A stretch of DNA of 64,000 nt, taken from NCBI GenBank assembly GCA_002690705.1, contig NZFO01000005.1, positions 126,711 to 190,710 on the forward strand, in the 5' to 3' direction. The position numbers and the translations under genes were made by a program. Below are positions 20,446-30,998 of the stretch, piece after piece (position 1 is the first letter of the stretch; each line of letters begins with the position of its first letter). The notes beneath the pieces were generated by a model. It did no database searches. It was not told the origin of the DNA and worked only from the letters and a program-made list of their open reading frames with translations. This DNA is from Magnetovibrio sp. (lineage in GTDB: Bacteria > Pseudomonadota > Alphaproteobacteria > Rhodospirillales > Casp-alpha2).

Positions 20446-21426
20446 TTACCTCGACATATTCAGAACTCCCATCATTAAACGTTGATCATCTACGGCTGTT
20501 TGGCGAGAGAGTGCACGGGCTTTTTCAGAATGAATTGTCTTTAAAAATGAGTCGAGCATCAGTGTGAATTGGTTAAAGTTTGGGGTATTAATGCGTTTCG
20601 TCTCAGTTTGACGATGTAATTTGAGGTCTAATGGCCTAAGAGGTGGCTTAGAAAATATTGGCGTTGCTGTAAGGCTGCCACACTCACCGATTATAGTTAT
20701 CTGATTGGTATAATCGGTCCCATAACCCCACTGAACTGCCGCTAGAACGTCGCTTGCGAATTCTAATAGGGCAGCACCGTGAGTGTCTATTTGATATCCG
20801 GGCTGGGACCGGACTACTGCACCACGAATTCGCGCTACGGCTCCTGCTATTTTTGTGGACATAATTATCGGATAAAAACCGACATCGAGAAGTGCTCCGC
20901 CCCCAGAAGGCCCGTATTTTGAATGATTTTTGTCAACGTGTGGGAAGCTAAAATTAGAGGTAATGCTGCGAATAATTCCGATATCACCATTTTTAATAAT
21001 TTCCATCATCTTGCTGAACATTGGATGATATATCGGGGGAAAAGATACATTTAGGGTAACATCATGATCTTCTGCCAACTTGGCCAACTCTTCAGCATGA
21101 CCTAGGTTATTTGTGAATGCTTTTTCTGACCATAGATGCATGCCGGATTTAAGCACCTGTTTTCCGTCTTGGTAGTGTTGTGCAATCGGCGTAGAGATAA
21201 AAACGATGCTCGGTCGTGAGCGAGTGATTAGTTGATCTAAGTCTTTAAACGCGGGACAGTTCCAGTTTTGAGCCTCAGAAATGCGAGTCTGCGGATTACG
21301 AGTTGATATTCCCACTAAATGCAGTTGATTGCACTCTTGAATGGCAGGTAAAATTGTGCGTCTGGCGTGATCACCAATTCCATGGACGGCGATTCTGAGG
21401 TCAGCTTGGCCTAGTTGATGTTTCAT
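20446..21426 (-). CDS. Gfo/Idh/MocA-family oxidoreductase
   Basis: NAD(P)-dependent sugar/polyol dehydrogenase family protein of 326 residues. The N-terminal Rossmann segment IAVHGIGDHARRTILPAI, then VGISTRNPQ, IVFISTPIAQHY and EKAFTNN (the family EKP motif, Pro changed to Ala) identify it. The catalytic half carries GGALLDVGFYPI. Substrate unknown. It stands alone on the minus strand downstream of tRNA-Pro and is not obviously in an operon. Confidence 0.82.
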   Translation of the reverse strand: MKHQLGQADLRIAVHGIGDHARRTILPAIQECNQLHLVGISTRNPQTRISEAQNWNCPAFKDLDQLITRSRPSIVFISTPIAQHYQDGKQVLKSGMHLWSEKAFTNNLGHAEELAKLAEDHDVTLNVSFPPIYHPMFSKMMEIIKNGDIGIIRSITSNFSFPHVDKNHSKYGPSGGGALLDVGFYPIIMSTKIAGAVARIRGAVVRSQPGYQIDTHGAALLEFASDVLAAVQWGYGTDYTNQITIIGECGSLTATPIFSKPPLRPLDLKLHRQTETKRINTPNFNQFTLMLDSFLKTIHSEKARALSRQTAVDDQRLMMGVLNMSR

Positions 21427-21796
21427 GACATGGAAAGTTGCAACTGTAATATCGGGTTGTCAATCACTGCTTACGACAGGAAACAAGGAGTATATCAAAT
21501 GCGGTGTTTTCCATGTTGTAAGCTAGAGTAAATTTAAGACCACTGTGTAAGGGAGCGTCCCCGCGCCATTTTAATTTTTGCGTGAGAAATATCTTTTAAT
21601 CGACCCACGTATGATGATGGTTTTTGGGTGCAACTGGCTTTAGAGCGTCTGTGAATTTACCTAGGTTTGGATACGCCTCTATTGGTCGTTGCATCCTTTT
21701 TAGTTGTTATTAAAAGCCGTCTTTTGTTCGTAAGTAAGCGTGTCCCCCTAATTTCTGTATATGGCTATTTTTTAGTAATCAGCGCGAACTGTGGTT
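21427..21796. other. Intergenic region, nothing recognised
   Basis: About 370 bases between two leftward genes. No credible open frame, tRNA, repeat or terminator is seen; the minus-strand promoter of the oxidoreductase gene should lie in its left part. Confidence 0.6.
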
Positions 21797-22111
21797 TTAG
21801 GAGCTGTTTTTTGTTTTTAGAGACCGACGACCGAGATCTGTGAGCTTACAAATGATCCAATTCGGTTTTACGGGATTTGAAAACCACGGTTCAACTAAAC
21901 CGTGCCTGAGACAGCTTCGCACTGTGCGTTCGTTGACTTTTTTACCCTGTTTGTCAAATAATGGAAGCTTACCTCCAGGTTGCGATAATCCGAGAGACAT
22001 CCATGCCCTTTGTTTATCGGTAGGTTGACTCGGGCGCGTCGGTGACTTAGTTCCGCTCTTGGAGCTAATCTTTACAAGAGCAGTGTTATCATTCTTTGGC
22101 ATAATGCTCAC
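21797..22111 (-). CDS. Small basic protein of unknown function
   Basis: 104 residues, not recognised. It has a low-complexity basic N-terminus (KISSKSGTKSPTRPSQ) and a compact C-terminal block: TDKQRAWMSLGLSQPGGKLPL, then VNERTVRSCLRHGLVEPWF and ICKLTDLGRRSL. The pattern of a helix, a basic recognition-like helix and a C-terminal LTDLGR looks like a small winged-helix fold, which is inference. The next gene on the right, cutA, is divergent. Confidence 0.6.
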   Translation of the reverse strand: MSIMPKNDNTALVKISSKSGTKSPTRPSQPTDKQRAWMSLGLSQPGGKLPLFDKQGKKVNERTVRSCLRHGLVEPWFSNPVKPNWIICKLTDLGRRSLKTKNSS

Positions 22112-22229
22112 TGAAACTACTCCACTTGAATACTAGCGTTGGAAGATATTTTATGACTCAACCCTACTATACGCTATTTCTTCAACCTAGGTCTCTAAAG
22201 TTAACTGATTAAATTGCGGAGAATTTAGC

Positions 22230-22559
22230 ATGCAAACCATAATTCTTTATGTGACAGTCACAAGTATCTCGGAAGCGGAGCGGCTAGGTAAGGTTGCAAT
22301 TGAGAATAGGTTGGCGGCGTGTGTTAATATCCTCGGACGAAGTACCTCAATTTATCGTTGGGAGGGGGCGGTAACAGTTGGCGACGAAGTTGTAATGATT
22401 TTTAAAACGACGGAGAATTTAAGGGTTGCGCTTACGAAAAAGATTAAAAGCATGCATAGTTATGCATGCCCGTGTATTGCGGTATTACCAATTCACGGAG
22501 GGAATAATGAGTTTCTCGAATGGATTCATAACGAGACTTCAAATACGGTAGTCGACTAA
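22230..22559 (+). CDS. cutA: CutA1-type divalent-cation tolerance protein
   Basis: A 109-residue trimeric signalling-like protein. The CutA pattern is clear: ILYVTVTSISEAERLGK, then NRLAACVNILG, SIYRWEGAV, EVVMIFKTT and CPCIAVLPI. Linked genetically to copper tolerance in E. coli, although its biochemical role is unsettled. About 270 bases follow before the convergent ispDF; in that gap only a short imperfect palindrome (22572-22588) was noticed. Confidence 0.92.
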   Translation: MQTIILYVTVTSISEAERLGKVAIENRLAACVNILGRSTSIYRWEGAVTVGDEVVMIFKTTENLRVALTKKIKSMHSYACPCIAVLPIHGGNNEFLEWIHNETSNTVVD

Positions 22560-22823
22560 CGGCGACTTGATGGGCCTAAATTAAGCCCTGGAAGCAAACA
22601 GCCTTCATTATTTCACTCGTTGGGCTGAGCCTCAAAAATTTAAAGACGTCGACATTTTAGGACCGTTTGATACCCGCATTCAGTCCTTTATTTTTGCTGA
22701 ATTTTATCTAAAGATCGGTTCGTTTAAGCTGGCAAGTATAAAAATTATGCTAAAATTTAACCTTTGCTCTTAGGCAATTATACTGATTATAAAATGAATA
22801 AATTGAATTTTACTCTCTCAAGT

Positions 22824-24008
22824 TTAATGGCTAATAGATGTCAATAAACGAATAGACGTAATAGCTTGAGCCGCAATACCTTCTTGCCGTCCCGTGAACC
22901 CAAGTCTTTCTGTAGTTGTGGCCTTGACGTTTATATTTAGAATATTGGTTCCGATAATTTCAGCAATTCTTTGACGCATTCGGGCTCGGTAGGGCCCGAT
23001 TTTTGGTGTCTCGCAAATCACAGTAATATCCAGATTGACTAGCGAGCCGCCGCGCTGATGTAGTTTGTGTATGGCATAGCGTAGAAATTGATCAGACGAG
23101 GCATTTAACCATTGCGGGTCGGTTGGTGGGAAATGATCGCCTATGTCGCCCTCACTAATTGCACCTAATACAGCATCGGTTGCTGCATGAAGCCCCACGT
23201 CCGCATCTGAGTGACCGGCTAGAGCTCGATCGTGAGGTATGGTGATCCCACAGAGAGTAATCTGATCGCCGGGAGTAAAAGCGTGCACGTCAAATCCTAG
23301 GCCGGTCTTATATTCGTAATTAGTTGCCTGGGCCCTTTGCAGGTCTTCGGTGGTGGTGATTTTTATGTTTTTAAGGCTACCCTCAACAATAGCTACTTTC
23401 AAACCAAATTGTTCCGCAACGGCGGCATCATCAGTAAGACTGCAGTCTACAGCAGCCTCGTGTGCGGCAAGAATTGATTTAAAATCGAAAGCTTGAGGCG
23501 TTTGTGCTTGCCAGACATGATCGCGTGGAACGGTTTCTTTTATCTCCCTAACCCCCTCAATTTCCGAGACTATCTTCAACGTATCATTTACGAGTAGAGC
23601 AGGGATTGCTCCAGGAAAATGATCGATTTCGCGCAATGTCCGTGATATCAAGCTTGGAGTAACAAATGGCCGAGCTGCGTCGTGGATAAGAACTCTTGCA
23701 GGTGAGAGCTTGGCGATAGATTTAAGTCCCAAAAAGACCGAGCATTGGCGATTTTTTCCGCCCCAGGTTGGGTTCAAGACATTCAGGTTATCAGCAGCTT
23801 CTCTGAAAAGATTGATATCGTCAGGGTGGATGATCGGTTGAACGTGATCGATCTCTGTGTGTTCACAAAAGACACGTAAAGTATGGCGCAAAACCGGCTC
23901 GCCGTTGATGGAGCAATATTGTTTCGGTATGTCTCCGCCGAACCTCTGACCCCGGCCCGCTCCGACGATCACTGCAATCGTAGGCTTTTTTCGCATAATA
24001 CTAACCAT
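22824..24008 (-). CDS. ispDF: Bifunctional IspD/IspF of the MEP isoprenoid pathway
   Basis: Fusion of 2-C-methylerythritol 4-phosphate cytidylyltransferase (IspD) and 2-C-methylerythritol 2,4-cyclodiphosphate synthase (IspF). IspD half: GAGRGQRFGGDIPKQY, LIHDAARPFV, DDAAVAEQFG. IspF half from about residue 235: GLGFDVHAF (Asp and His zinc ligands), LAGHSDADVGLHAATDA, GDIGDHFPP, and VKATTTERLGFTGR near the end. The fusion is typical of alphaproteobacteria, where ispDF usually lies close to dusB-ntrB. Here it points away from them. Confidence 0.95.
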   Translation of the reverse strand: MVSIMRKKPTIAVIVGAGRGQRFGGDIPKQYCSINGEPVLRHTLRVFCEHTEIDHVQPIIHPDDINLFREAADNLNVLNPTWGGKNRQCSVFLGLKSIAKLSPARVLIHDAARPFVTPSLISRTLREIDHFPGAIPALLVNDTLKIVSEIEGVREIKETVPRDHVWQAQTPQAFDFKSILAAHEAAVDCSLTDDAAVAEQFGLKVAIVEGSLKNIKITTTEDLQRAQATNYEYKTGLGFDVHAFTPGDQITLCGITIPHDRALAGHSDADVGLHAATDAVLGAISEGDIGDHFPPTDPQWLNASSDQFLRYAIHKLHQRGGSLVNLDITVICETPKIGPYRARMRQRIAEIIGTNILNINVKATTTERLGFTGRQEGIAAQAITSIRLLTSISH

Positions 24009-24221
24009 CCAGCTTTTAAGATTGTAAATAAGCGATTGGAATAACTTGCACCAAAATATCTTTTTAATGGCCCCTAGCAGACATTAGTATGATGCCGTGG
24101 CTATGCCAACCGGGGGATTGGTCGAAGTTCTAAATTTCTGACTTTGACAAACTTGCATCACAGCCAATACGGGGTCATTGTGAGAACAAGCTTGTACAAA
24201 CTGTGACTGAGCCAGATAGCT

Positions 24222-25025
24222 ATGCTGCAATCTGCAAATATACTTAATCTGATGGCGTTAGCGACCCTATTACCTGCTACATTCTTGGGTTTTAGAAAAA
24301 ACCCGGCCTGTGATCGGATTTTCTGGATCATCTTATTCGTGGCCCCTGTTGGGCCTATTTGGTGGCTTTGGACGGCATTTGAGTCAGGCTGGCGGACGGA
24401 TCTTGGGGCAACGTTATGGGTAAGCGTTGCAGCAACGATGATATTTTTTATTATCCTAGCTGTGCGTGATAGTGATGCATGGAGGTTAGTATCAATCCTC
24501 TCTCCGACGGCACTTTTCGTCGGCTTTTTGGCTACTGTCTGGTCGAATGACAAGAGTGTGATGACAATCGCACAAAAACCGGAGCTACTAATTATTATTC
24601 ATATTGCGGTCTCAATTGCGACCTACAGCTTGGTCACGATCGCTGCAGTAGCTGCTTTAGCCGCTCTGGCACAAGAAAAAGCCTTGAGGGGTAAGCGTCC
24701 TATCGACTTCACTCGCGCGTTACCGGCAGTTACAAGATGTGATGATTTGATCTTGTCGTTATTAGTGGCTGGTGAGTGGGTTCTCGGCGTGGGATTGCTG
24801 ACTGGAGCGGCCCTAACGTATGGGAAAAGTGGAATATTTCTTCACTTAGATCACAAAACCATCCTCACAGTTACTGCGTTCATAATCATTGGTGGTTTGC
24901 TAGTGGCTCATTTTCATACTGGATTGCGAGGTCGAAGAGCAGCTAAGGTTGTTCTCGTCGCATATTTATTTTTAACTCTAGGATACCCCGGGGTGAAATT
25001 TGTCACAGATATTATTATGGCGTAA
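24222..25025 (+). CDS. CcsA/YpjD-like cytochrome c assembly family membrane protein
   Basis: A 267-residue protein with about eight hydrophobic spans. The C-terminal region (LLTGAALTYGKSG, FLHLDHKTILT, VAHFHTGLRGRRA, LGYPGVKF) resembles YpjD/HemX-type members of the CcsA family. The tryptophan-rich haem-binding motif of true CcsA/CcmC is not evident, so a haem-export role is unproven. It stands between ispDF (divergent) and dusB, about 100 bases before the latter. Confidence 0.78.
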   Translation: MLQSANILNLMALATLLPATFLGFRKNPACDRIFWIILFVAPVGPIWWLWTAFESGWRTDLGATLWVSVAATMIFFIILAVRDSDAWRLVSILSPTALFVGFLATVWSNDKSVMTIAQKPELLIIIHIAVSIATYSLVTIAAVAALAALAQEKALRGKRPIDFTRALPAVTRCDDLILSLLVAGEWVLGVGLLTGAALTYGKSGIFLHLDHKTILTVTAFIIIGGLLVAHFHTGLRGRRAAKVVLVAYLFLTLGYPGVKFVTDIIMA

Positions 25026-25127
25026 AACAAACGTGGCGTTTTAAGCAAATGGATTAGGTGACTGCGCGGGCAGCTTGCTATTTACTTTGATTTTGCCTAC
25101 TAAATAGGCAGCTAAAGGAGCCCTCGT

Positions 25128-26135
25128 GTGACTCACGTTCTAGATTTGCGGCCGGTCAAAATTGGTTCTGTTGTCATTGAGGTTCCAATAGTCTTAGCTC
25201 CGATGTCAGGGGTTACGGATATGCCGTATCGGCGTTTAGTTAAAAGTTGCGGGGCCGGGCTTGTTGTGTCGGAAATGATTGCGAGCCGCGCGATGCTTTA
25301 TGCGGCCCAAAAAACTATGAAAATGGCAGAACATAAGCCTGATGAGCATCCGATAGCTGTGCAGCTTGCAGGGTGTGAGCCCAAAGTCATGGCGGAGGCA
25401 GCGCGAATTAACGAGGCGCGAGGAGCTGAAATAATTGATGTTAACATGGGGTGTCCGGCTAAAAAAGTTACAAATGGTTATGCGGGCTCAGCCCTGATGC
25501 AGAATGAATTGAAAGCTGCTCGGATACTAGAGGCTGTAGTTGATGCAGTTGACTTACCGGTAACGTTAAAAATGCGGACCGGATGGGATAATAATAGTCG
25601 TAATGCTCCGACGCTCGCTCGGGTGGCACAATCATGCGGTATTCAGGCGCTGGCAGTCCACGGTCGCACCCGCTGTCAATTTTATAAAGGTAAGTCTGAT
25701 TGGAAATTTATTGGAGAGGTAAAATCAGCAGTGGACATTCCTGTTTTTGGTAACGGTGATGTTAATACGGAAGAAGATGCGCGAGATCTATTGATAGAGT
25801 CTGGGGCCGATGGCGTGCTAGTAGGACGTGGAACATATGGCCGGCCGTGGTTTCTTAATCAAATTCGATACTATTTAAAATCAGGAGAAAAGTTACCAAG
25901 CCCATCAATCTCTCAGCAATATGCTCTAGTGCTTGAGCACTTTGATGCAATAGTGACCCATTATGGGATAAATGCGGGTATAAAAATTGCACGGAAACAC
26001 TTGGGTTGGTATTCAAAAGCGCTTCCTCATTCATCAGAATTTCGGCAATCTGTATTTAGACTGACTTGTCCCGACCAAGTTCGCGGGGCGCTCAACGAGT
26101 TTTATACCCCACTTCTAGAGAGAAACGCCGCATGA
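25128..26135 (+). CDS. dusB: tRNA-dihydrouridine synthase B
   Basis: Flavin enzyme that reduces uridine in the tRNA D-loop. 335 residues: VLAPMSGVTDMPYRRL, the catalytic Cys in VNMGCPAKKV, KMRTGWD, and the FMN-binding VFGNGDV and GADGVLVGRGTYGRPWF. Start GTG 25128 is set by AAAGGAG at 25114-25120, 7 bases upstream. Formerly nifR3, it is the first gene of the ntr operon and overlaps ntrB by ATGA. Confidence 0.95.
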   Translation: MTHVLDLRPVKIGSVVIEVPIVLAPMSGVTDMPYRRLVKSCGAGLVVSEMIASRAMLYAAQKTMKMAEHKPDEHPIAVQLAGCEPKVMAEAARINEARGAEIIDVNMGCPAKKVTNGYAGSALMQNELKAARILEAVVDAVDLPVTLKMRTGWDNNSRNAPTLARVAQSCGIQALAVHGRTRCQFYKGKSDWKFIGEVKSAVDIPVFGNGDVNTEEDARDLLIESGADGVLVGRGTYGRPWFLNQIRYYLKSGEKLPSPSISQQYALVLEHFDAIVTHYGINAGIKIARKHLGWYSKALPHSSEFRQSVFRLTCPDQVRGALNEFYTPLLERNAA

Positions 26136-27250
26136 GTAATGGTGTTAATTTTTCTATAAGGAGGCCTCATCTAGGTAATGGAGTAAGTAGCGAATCAGTT
26201 TTAAATTCGCTGACGGCACCGATTATTGCGGTTAACCAAAATAACGTGTTAACCGTCGTAAACCCAGCTGGGGAGCAGTTTTTTCATGCTAGCGCCGCGT
26301 ATCTCGTAGATAAGCCTCTGGGCAATGTTATACCGGTGGATAGTCCTTTATTTTCCCTTATAAATCAGTCTCGCAGTCATAACCAGGCCATGTCCGAATA
26401 TGATATTCCTCTTGAGACACCGAGGATAGGTAGTCAGTTTGTTAATCTTCACGCCGCGCCGATACCAGACTCGTCGGGAGCCGTTGGAGTTTTGATCATT
26501 TTGCGATCGATTGCAGACAAAATTGACCGCCAGCTAACACATAGGGGTTCCGCACGTTCGATTACGGCAATGGCCTCTCTGATGGCGCACGAGGTCAAAA
26601 ACCCCCTCTCGGGCATTCGTGGTGCCGCGCAACTTATTGAGCAAGTCATGGACGGTGAAAATAAAAAACTTACTCAGCTTATTTGTAAAGAGGTTGACCG
26701 GATTTGTGCGTTGGTTGACCGGATAGGGTTATTCTCAAATGAGGTTTCGCTGAGCCGAGAGGCGGTTAATATCCACCAAGTTTTGGATCATGTGCATCAG
26801 ATTGCACGAAACGGGTTTGCCAAAGGAATAAAAATTGTCACGACGTTTGATCCTTCGTTACCACTAGTTAGCGGTAACCGGGACCAATTAGTTCAAGTGT
26901 TCTTAAACCTTGTTAAAAATGCAGCTGAGGCTGTTTCTGTTGAAGGTGGTCAAATAAATCTAGAGAGTGCTTACCGGCATGGGATAAGAATTGCATCACC
27001 AGGAAGTTCTAACCGTGTTCAACTACCCTTAGTCATTAGTGTCATGGATAATGGGTCAGGAATATCTGAAGATATTTTGCCACATCTTTTCGATCCTTTT
27101 GTGTCTAATAAACCAAAGGGCAGCGGTTTGGGCTTGGCCTTAGTTGCGCAAATAGTCCAAGGGCATGGTGGGGTAATTGAGGCTGAGAGTAATCCAAAAC
27201 GGACGGTTTTCAGGACCCTTTTACCTATGTATAAGCCAGAGCGGGGATAA
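26132..27250 (+). CDS. ntrB: Nitrogen regulation histidine kinase NtrB
   Basis: Cytoplasmic sensor kinase that phosphorylates NtrC when PII signals nitrogen shortage. 372 residues: N-terminal PAS domain ([13 protein letters not shown] onward), H-box [18 protein letters not shown] with phospho-His, N-box [10 protein letters not shown]-boxes [15 protein letters not shown] and GSGLGLALV. No membrane segment, as usual for NtrB. The ATG overlaps the dusB stop; the open frame upstream lies inside dusB and is ignored. Confidence 0.95.
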   Translation: MSNGVNFSIRRPHLGNGVSSESVLNSLTAPIIAVNQNNVLTVVNPAGEQFFHASAAYLVDKPLGNVIPVDSPLFSLINQSRSHNQAMSEYDIPLETPRIGSQFVNLHAAPIPDSSGAVGVLIILRSIADKIDRQLTHRGSARSITAMASLMAHEVKNPLSGIRGAAQLIEQVMDGENKKLTQLICKEVDRICALVDRIGLFSNEVSLSREAVNIHQVLDHVHQIARNGFAKGIKIVTTFDPSLPLVSGNRDQLVQVFLNLVKNAAEAVSVEGGQINLESAYRHGIRIASPGSSNRVQLPLVISVMDNGSGISEDILPHLFDPFVSNKPKGSGLGLALVAQIVQGHGGVIEAESNPKRTVFRTLLPMYKPERG

Positions 27251-27255
27251 ATATT

Positions 27256-28701
27256 GTGACCGCGCCCATTATACTGTTGGCTGATGATGACGAAGGAATT
27301 AGAACGGTTGTCAGTCAGGCGCTAACCCAATCAGGCTTTGAGGTGCGCGCCACAGGAAACGCTTCAATGTTATGGCAGTGGGTGGAGTCGGGAGAAGGTG
27401 ATCTTGTTATCACTGATGTGATCATGCCAGATGAAAACGGATTAGACTTAATTCCGCGTATTCGCCGGATTCGATCAAACCTTCCAGTGGTTGTAATGAG
27501 TGCCCAAACGACACTGCACACTGCAGTTACCGCTACCGAACGCGGAGCTTTTGAGTATCTCCCAAAACCATTTGATATCAACGAACTCGTATCGATCGTT
27601 AAGAGTGGACTTGATCAAATTGGAGCATCCTCGAAGGTCGAAACCCCAGAGATGCTAGAAGAAACACTCCCTTTAATTGGACGTTCAGTGGCTATGCAGG
27701 ATGTGTATCGCACTCTAGCGCGTATGATGCCGACGGATTTGACGGTGATGATAAATGGTGAATCTGGCACCGGTAAAGAACTGGTGGCTCGTGCTCTTCA
27801 TGATTATGGAAAGCGGAAAAATGGGCCTTTTGTTGCGGTAAATATGGCGGCGATCCCCAGAGATTTAATAGAGAGTGAACTTTTTGGTCATGAAAAGGGG
27901 GCTTTCACAGGGGCTCATGCGCGCGCCACAGGGCGGTTTGAGCAGGCTAATGGCGGCTCCTTATTCCTTGATGAAATAGGTGATATGCCTCCAGAGGCAC
28001 AAACACGATTACTCCGCGTTTTACAAGAGGGCCATTTTATTCCTGTTGGCGGCCAAACTGCAGTCAACGTTGATGCTCGGATTATTGCCGCCACGCACCA
28101 TGATCTTAAACAATTAATCAGACAAGGATTATTCAGAGAAGATTTGTTTTTCAGACTTAACGTAGTGCCAATTAGGTTACCTCCGTTACGCGACAGGACA
28201 CATGACATACCAGAGTTAGTTCGGCATTTTTTAGCGCGTGCAAAAAATGCAGGTTTACCATGGAAAAGTATCGAGAACGATGCGCTACAAACTCTAAAAC
28301 GTTACAATTGGCCCGGAAACGTGAGAGAACTGGAAAATTTTGTGCAACGTTTAGCTGCTTTATACTCGGAAGAAATTATTACTATAGAAATCGTGGGCCG
28401 GGAACTTCGCGAATTTGGGCTGGATTCTGATCGCGAACAATATGAAAATGATCGGAATGGCCTTTCCAATATAGTTGAGCGCCAGCTTGCATCTTATTTT
28501 GCAGCACATCAAAACGAATTACCGTCCAACGGATTATATAACCGTGTTCTTCGGGAGATCGAGAAGCCATTAATAATACTCACTCTTCAAGCCACACGTG
28601 GAAACCAGGTGCGAGCAGCCGAAGTCTTAGGCCTCAATCGAAACACATTGCGAAAAAAAATCCGTGATTTGGATATACCTGTAATCAGGGGTGGGTGTTG
28701 A
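27256..28701 (+). CDS. ntrC: Nitrogen regulation response regulator NtrC
   Basis: Sigma54-dependent activator, 481 residues. Receiver domain (ADDDEG, phospho-Asp in [12 protein letters not shown]), AAA+ domain with Walker A GESGTGKE, an intact GAFTGA loop that contacts sigma54, Walker [11 protein letters not shown], and the arginine-containing LFFRLNVV region; the C-terminal Fis helix-turn-helix is [23 protein letters not shown] start 5 bases after ntrB. It overlaps the start of ntrY by 7 bases. Confidence 0.96.
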   Translation: MTAPIILLADDDEGIRTVVSQALTQSGFEVRATGNASMLWQWVESGEGDLVITDVIMPDENGLDLIPRIRRIRSNLPVVVMSAQTTLHTAVTATERGAFEYLPKPFDINELVSIVKSGLDQIGASSKVETPEMLEETLPLIGRSVAMQDVYRTLARMMPTDLTVMINGESGTGKELVARALHDYGKRKNGPFVAVNMAAIPRDLIESELFGHEKGAFTGAHARATGRFEQANGGSLFLDEIGDMPPEAQTRLLRVLQEGHFIPVGGQTAVNVDARIIAATHHDLKQLIRQGLFREDLFFRLNVVPIRLPPLRDRTHDIPELVRHFLARAKNAGLPWKSIENDALQTLKRYNWPGNVRELENFVQRLAALYSEEIITIEIVGRELREFGLDSDREQYENDRNGLSNIVERQLASYFAAHQNELPSNGLYNRVLREIEKPLIILTLQATRGNQVRAAEVLGLNRNTLRKKIRDLDIPVIRGGC

Positions 28702-30995
28702 GAGAAAACGCAGCGACGACAGAGATAATGCTCTCGCTCAGCCGCCGGGTCATAGCGAGCAAAAAAACAGCTTTTGCCCTCGCTGCGTTGGCATTTTTAT
28801 CCGGTTTAGCAACAGTTGCCAGCATCATGGGCGGTGCGGACCAAGCTTATGACATTAAGGCCGTTCTAAATCTTCTTTACATTGACGGGATATTATTACT
28901 CTTGCTCGGTGTGATTGTAACGCGGCGTTTGGTTCAGGTCTGGCTAGAACGGATACGAGGAGCAGCAGGGGCTGGATTACATATCCGAATAGTTGCACTT
29001 TTTAGTATTGTTGCCGTGACCCCCAGTATCCTTATCGTTTTATTTTCTGCGCTTTTTTTGAATTTTGGAATGCAGAGTTGGTTCTCTGATCGTGTGCGAA
29101 CAGCGCTAAACGAATCGCTTGGTGTTGCTGATGCATATCTACTGGAGCACCAGAATAAAATTCAAACGGATGCATTTGCAATTGCTAATAACCTTAACCA
29201 GAGCGCTCCGGCACTTATGCGCAGCACGAATCTGTTTAGCGATGTTCTGTCATCGCAATCGGCGCTCAGGTCCTTGTCCGAGGCTGCTGTTGTTGACGGC
29301 ACTGGTAAAGTCCTTGCTCGGGCGCGATTTAGTCTTTTACCCGAAGTAGAGAAATTATCGACCCAAATATTAACGAGGGCGGACTCCGGGAGGATTGTAG
29401 TTATGGACTCACAAAATGAAGAGCGGCTCCGGGCATTAATTAAGCTTAACCGCTTTGTAGATGCATACCTTCTAGTCGAGCGTTTGGTTGATCCTCGGGT
29501 GGTCAGTCACATTGAGAGCATTCATAGCGCTGTTACTGATTATAAAAAAATGGAGAATGAGCGGAGCGGTATACAAGTAAGCTTTATCATTATTTTTGTC
29601 CTGGTGGCATTACTTTTGCTGCTCGCAGCTGGATGGGTTGGACTAAATGTTGCAGAGCAACTGGTCAGACCGATAAGCAATCTGATTTCAGCTGCAGAGG
29701 CTGTAAGCAACGGTAATCTTGATGCGCGCGTTAGAGCTGGGGAGAAAACGGATGAAATTAGTCATTTAGGTCATGCATTTAATAATATGACTGCCCAAAT
29801 CCAAGGTCAGCAGCGTGGTTTGTTGCAAGCAAACAGAGAGCTTGACGAACGTCGACGTTTTACAGAAACAGTTCTTGCCGGTGTTTCGGCCGGTGTTGTT
29901 GGGCTCGAGCCAGATGGTAAGATTTACCTCCCTAATCGGTCAGCATCAGAGCTTCTCGGTATGGACTTAAGACACCATAAGGGTGATTATTTTGGCGACT
30001 GCGTGCCGGAGATGGTTGAACTCCTAACAACAGCAAAAGCTGCTCCGCAGCGCACCCATCAGGCTGAGATAAAACTATCACGGCTCGACGGAGTGCGAAT
30101 GCTAATGACCCGTATCGCTGCAGAGACACTTGGGGATGAAATTATCGGGTTTGTGGCGACGTTTGATGACGTAACCGATCTTTTGTCTGCACAGCGGAAA
30201 GCAGCTTGGGCCGATGTCGCACGTCGAATAGCTCATGAAATTAAGAACCCTTTAACTCCAATTCAATTATCAGCCGAGCGGTTAAGAAGAAAATATCAAA
30301 CAGAGATTCGCTCTGATCCCGAAACATTTAAGATGTGTACAGATACTATCGTCCGACAAGTCGAGGATATCGGTCGCATGGTTGATGAATTTTCAGCCTT
30401 TGCTCGTATGCCTCGACCTACTATGAAGTTGGAAGACTTATGTGAGTTATGCAGACAAGCTGTTTTTCTAGAACGTAATCGCAGTCCAAATATTCAGATT
30501 GAGCTAAATCTTCCGTTTGAGCCGATTCTAGTTAATTGTGATAGCCGTCAAATTTCCAGAGCTCTGACGAACATTTTAAAAAATGCAACAGAGTCTGTTG
30601 AAAGTCGAATTATGGCGCACGAAATTGGTCCGGATGATGGGTGGATAAGTGTCGCGGTTACGGTAGCAAATGCCTCTAACGAAGTTGCCGTTGTTGTAGA
30701 TGATAATGGTAATGGTCTTCCCACCGATCGTGATAGGTTAACAGAGCCTTACGTAACGACGCGAGAAAAAGGTACGGGTTTGGGCCTAGCAATTGTTAGA
30801 AAGGTGATGGAAGATCATGCTGGTCGTTTAATATTAGATAATCGTGAACCGAAGGGGGCTCGTGTGACCCTCGTTATTAGTAATGATCGCTATGCAAGAA
30901 TAGGCCAAGACACTTTTCTCGATACTACTAGCCGTAATAAGACGGTATCCGGAGGTAAATCACGGTTAACGCCTGATGCAGGAGAAATGGGATAG
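28695..30995 (+). CDS. ntrY: Membrane sensor kinase NtrY
   Basis: Membrane-bound partner of NtrX, implicated in nitrogen and redox/envelope sensing in alphaproteobacteria. 766 residues: about three N-terminal membrane spans within the first 130 residues, a periplasmic region, a further span ([20 protein letters not shown]), a HAMP domain ([18 protein letters not shown]), a PAS domain, H-box [21 protein letters not shown], and catalytic ATPase motifs [18 protein letters not shown] and GTGLGLAIV. Start is GTG 28695 or ATG 28728. It ends 3 bases before ntrX. Confidence 0.94.
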   Translation: MLRENAATTEIMLSLSRRVIASKKTAFALAALAFLSGLATVASIMGGADQAYDIKAVLNLLYIDGILLLLLGVIVTRRLVQVWLERIRGAAGAGLHIRIVALFSIVAVTPSILIVLFSALFLNFGMQSWFSDRVRTALNESLGVADAYLLEHQNKIQTDAFAIANNLNQSAPALMRSTNLFSDVLSSQSALRSLSEAAVVDGTGKVLARARFSLLPEVEKLSTQILTRADSGRIVVMDSQNEERLRALIKLNRFVDAYLLVERLVDPRVVSHIESIHSAVTDYKKMENERSGIQVSFIIIFVLVALLLLLAAGWVGLNVAEQLVRPISNLISAAEAVSNGNLDARVRAGEKTDEISHLGHAFNNMTAQIQGQQRGLLQANRELDERRRFTETVLAGVSAGVVGLEPDGKIYLPNRSASELLGMDLRHHKGDYFGDCVPEMVELLTTAKAAPQRTHQAEIKLSRLDGVRMLMTRIAAETLGDEIIGFVATFDDVTDLLSAQRKAAWADVARRIAHEIKNPLTPIQLSAERLRRKYQTEIRSDPETFKMCTDTIVRQVEDIGRMVDEFSAFARMPRPTMKLEDLCELCRQAVFLERNRSPNIQIELNLPFEPILVNCDSRQISRALTNILKNATESVESRIMAHEIGPDDGWISVAVTVANASNEVAVVVDDNGNGLPTDRDRLTEPYVTTREKGTGLGLAIVRKVMEDHAGRLILDNREPKGARVTLVISNDRYARIGQDTFLDTTSRNKTVSGGKSRLTPDAGEMG

Positions 30996-30998
30996 CCG

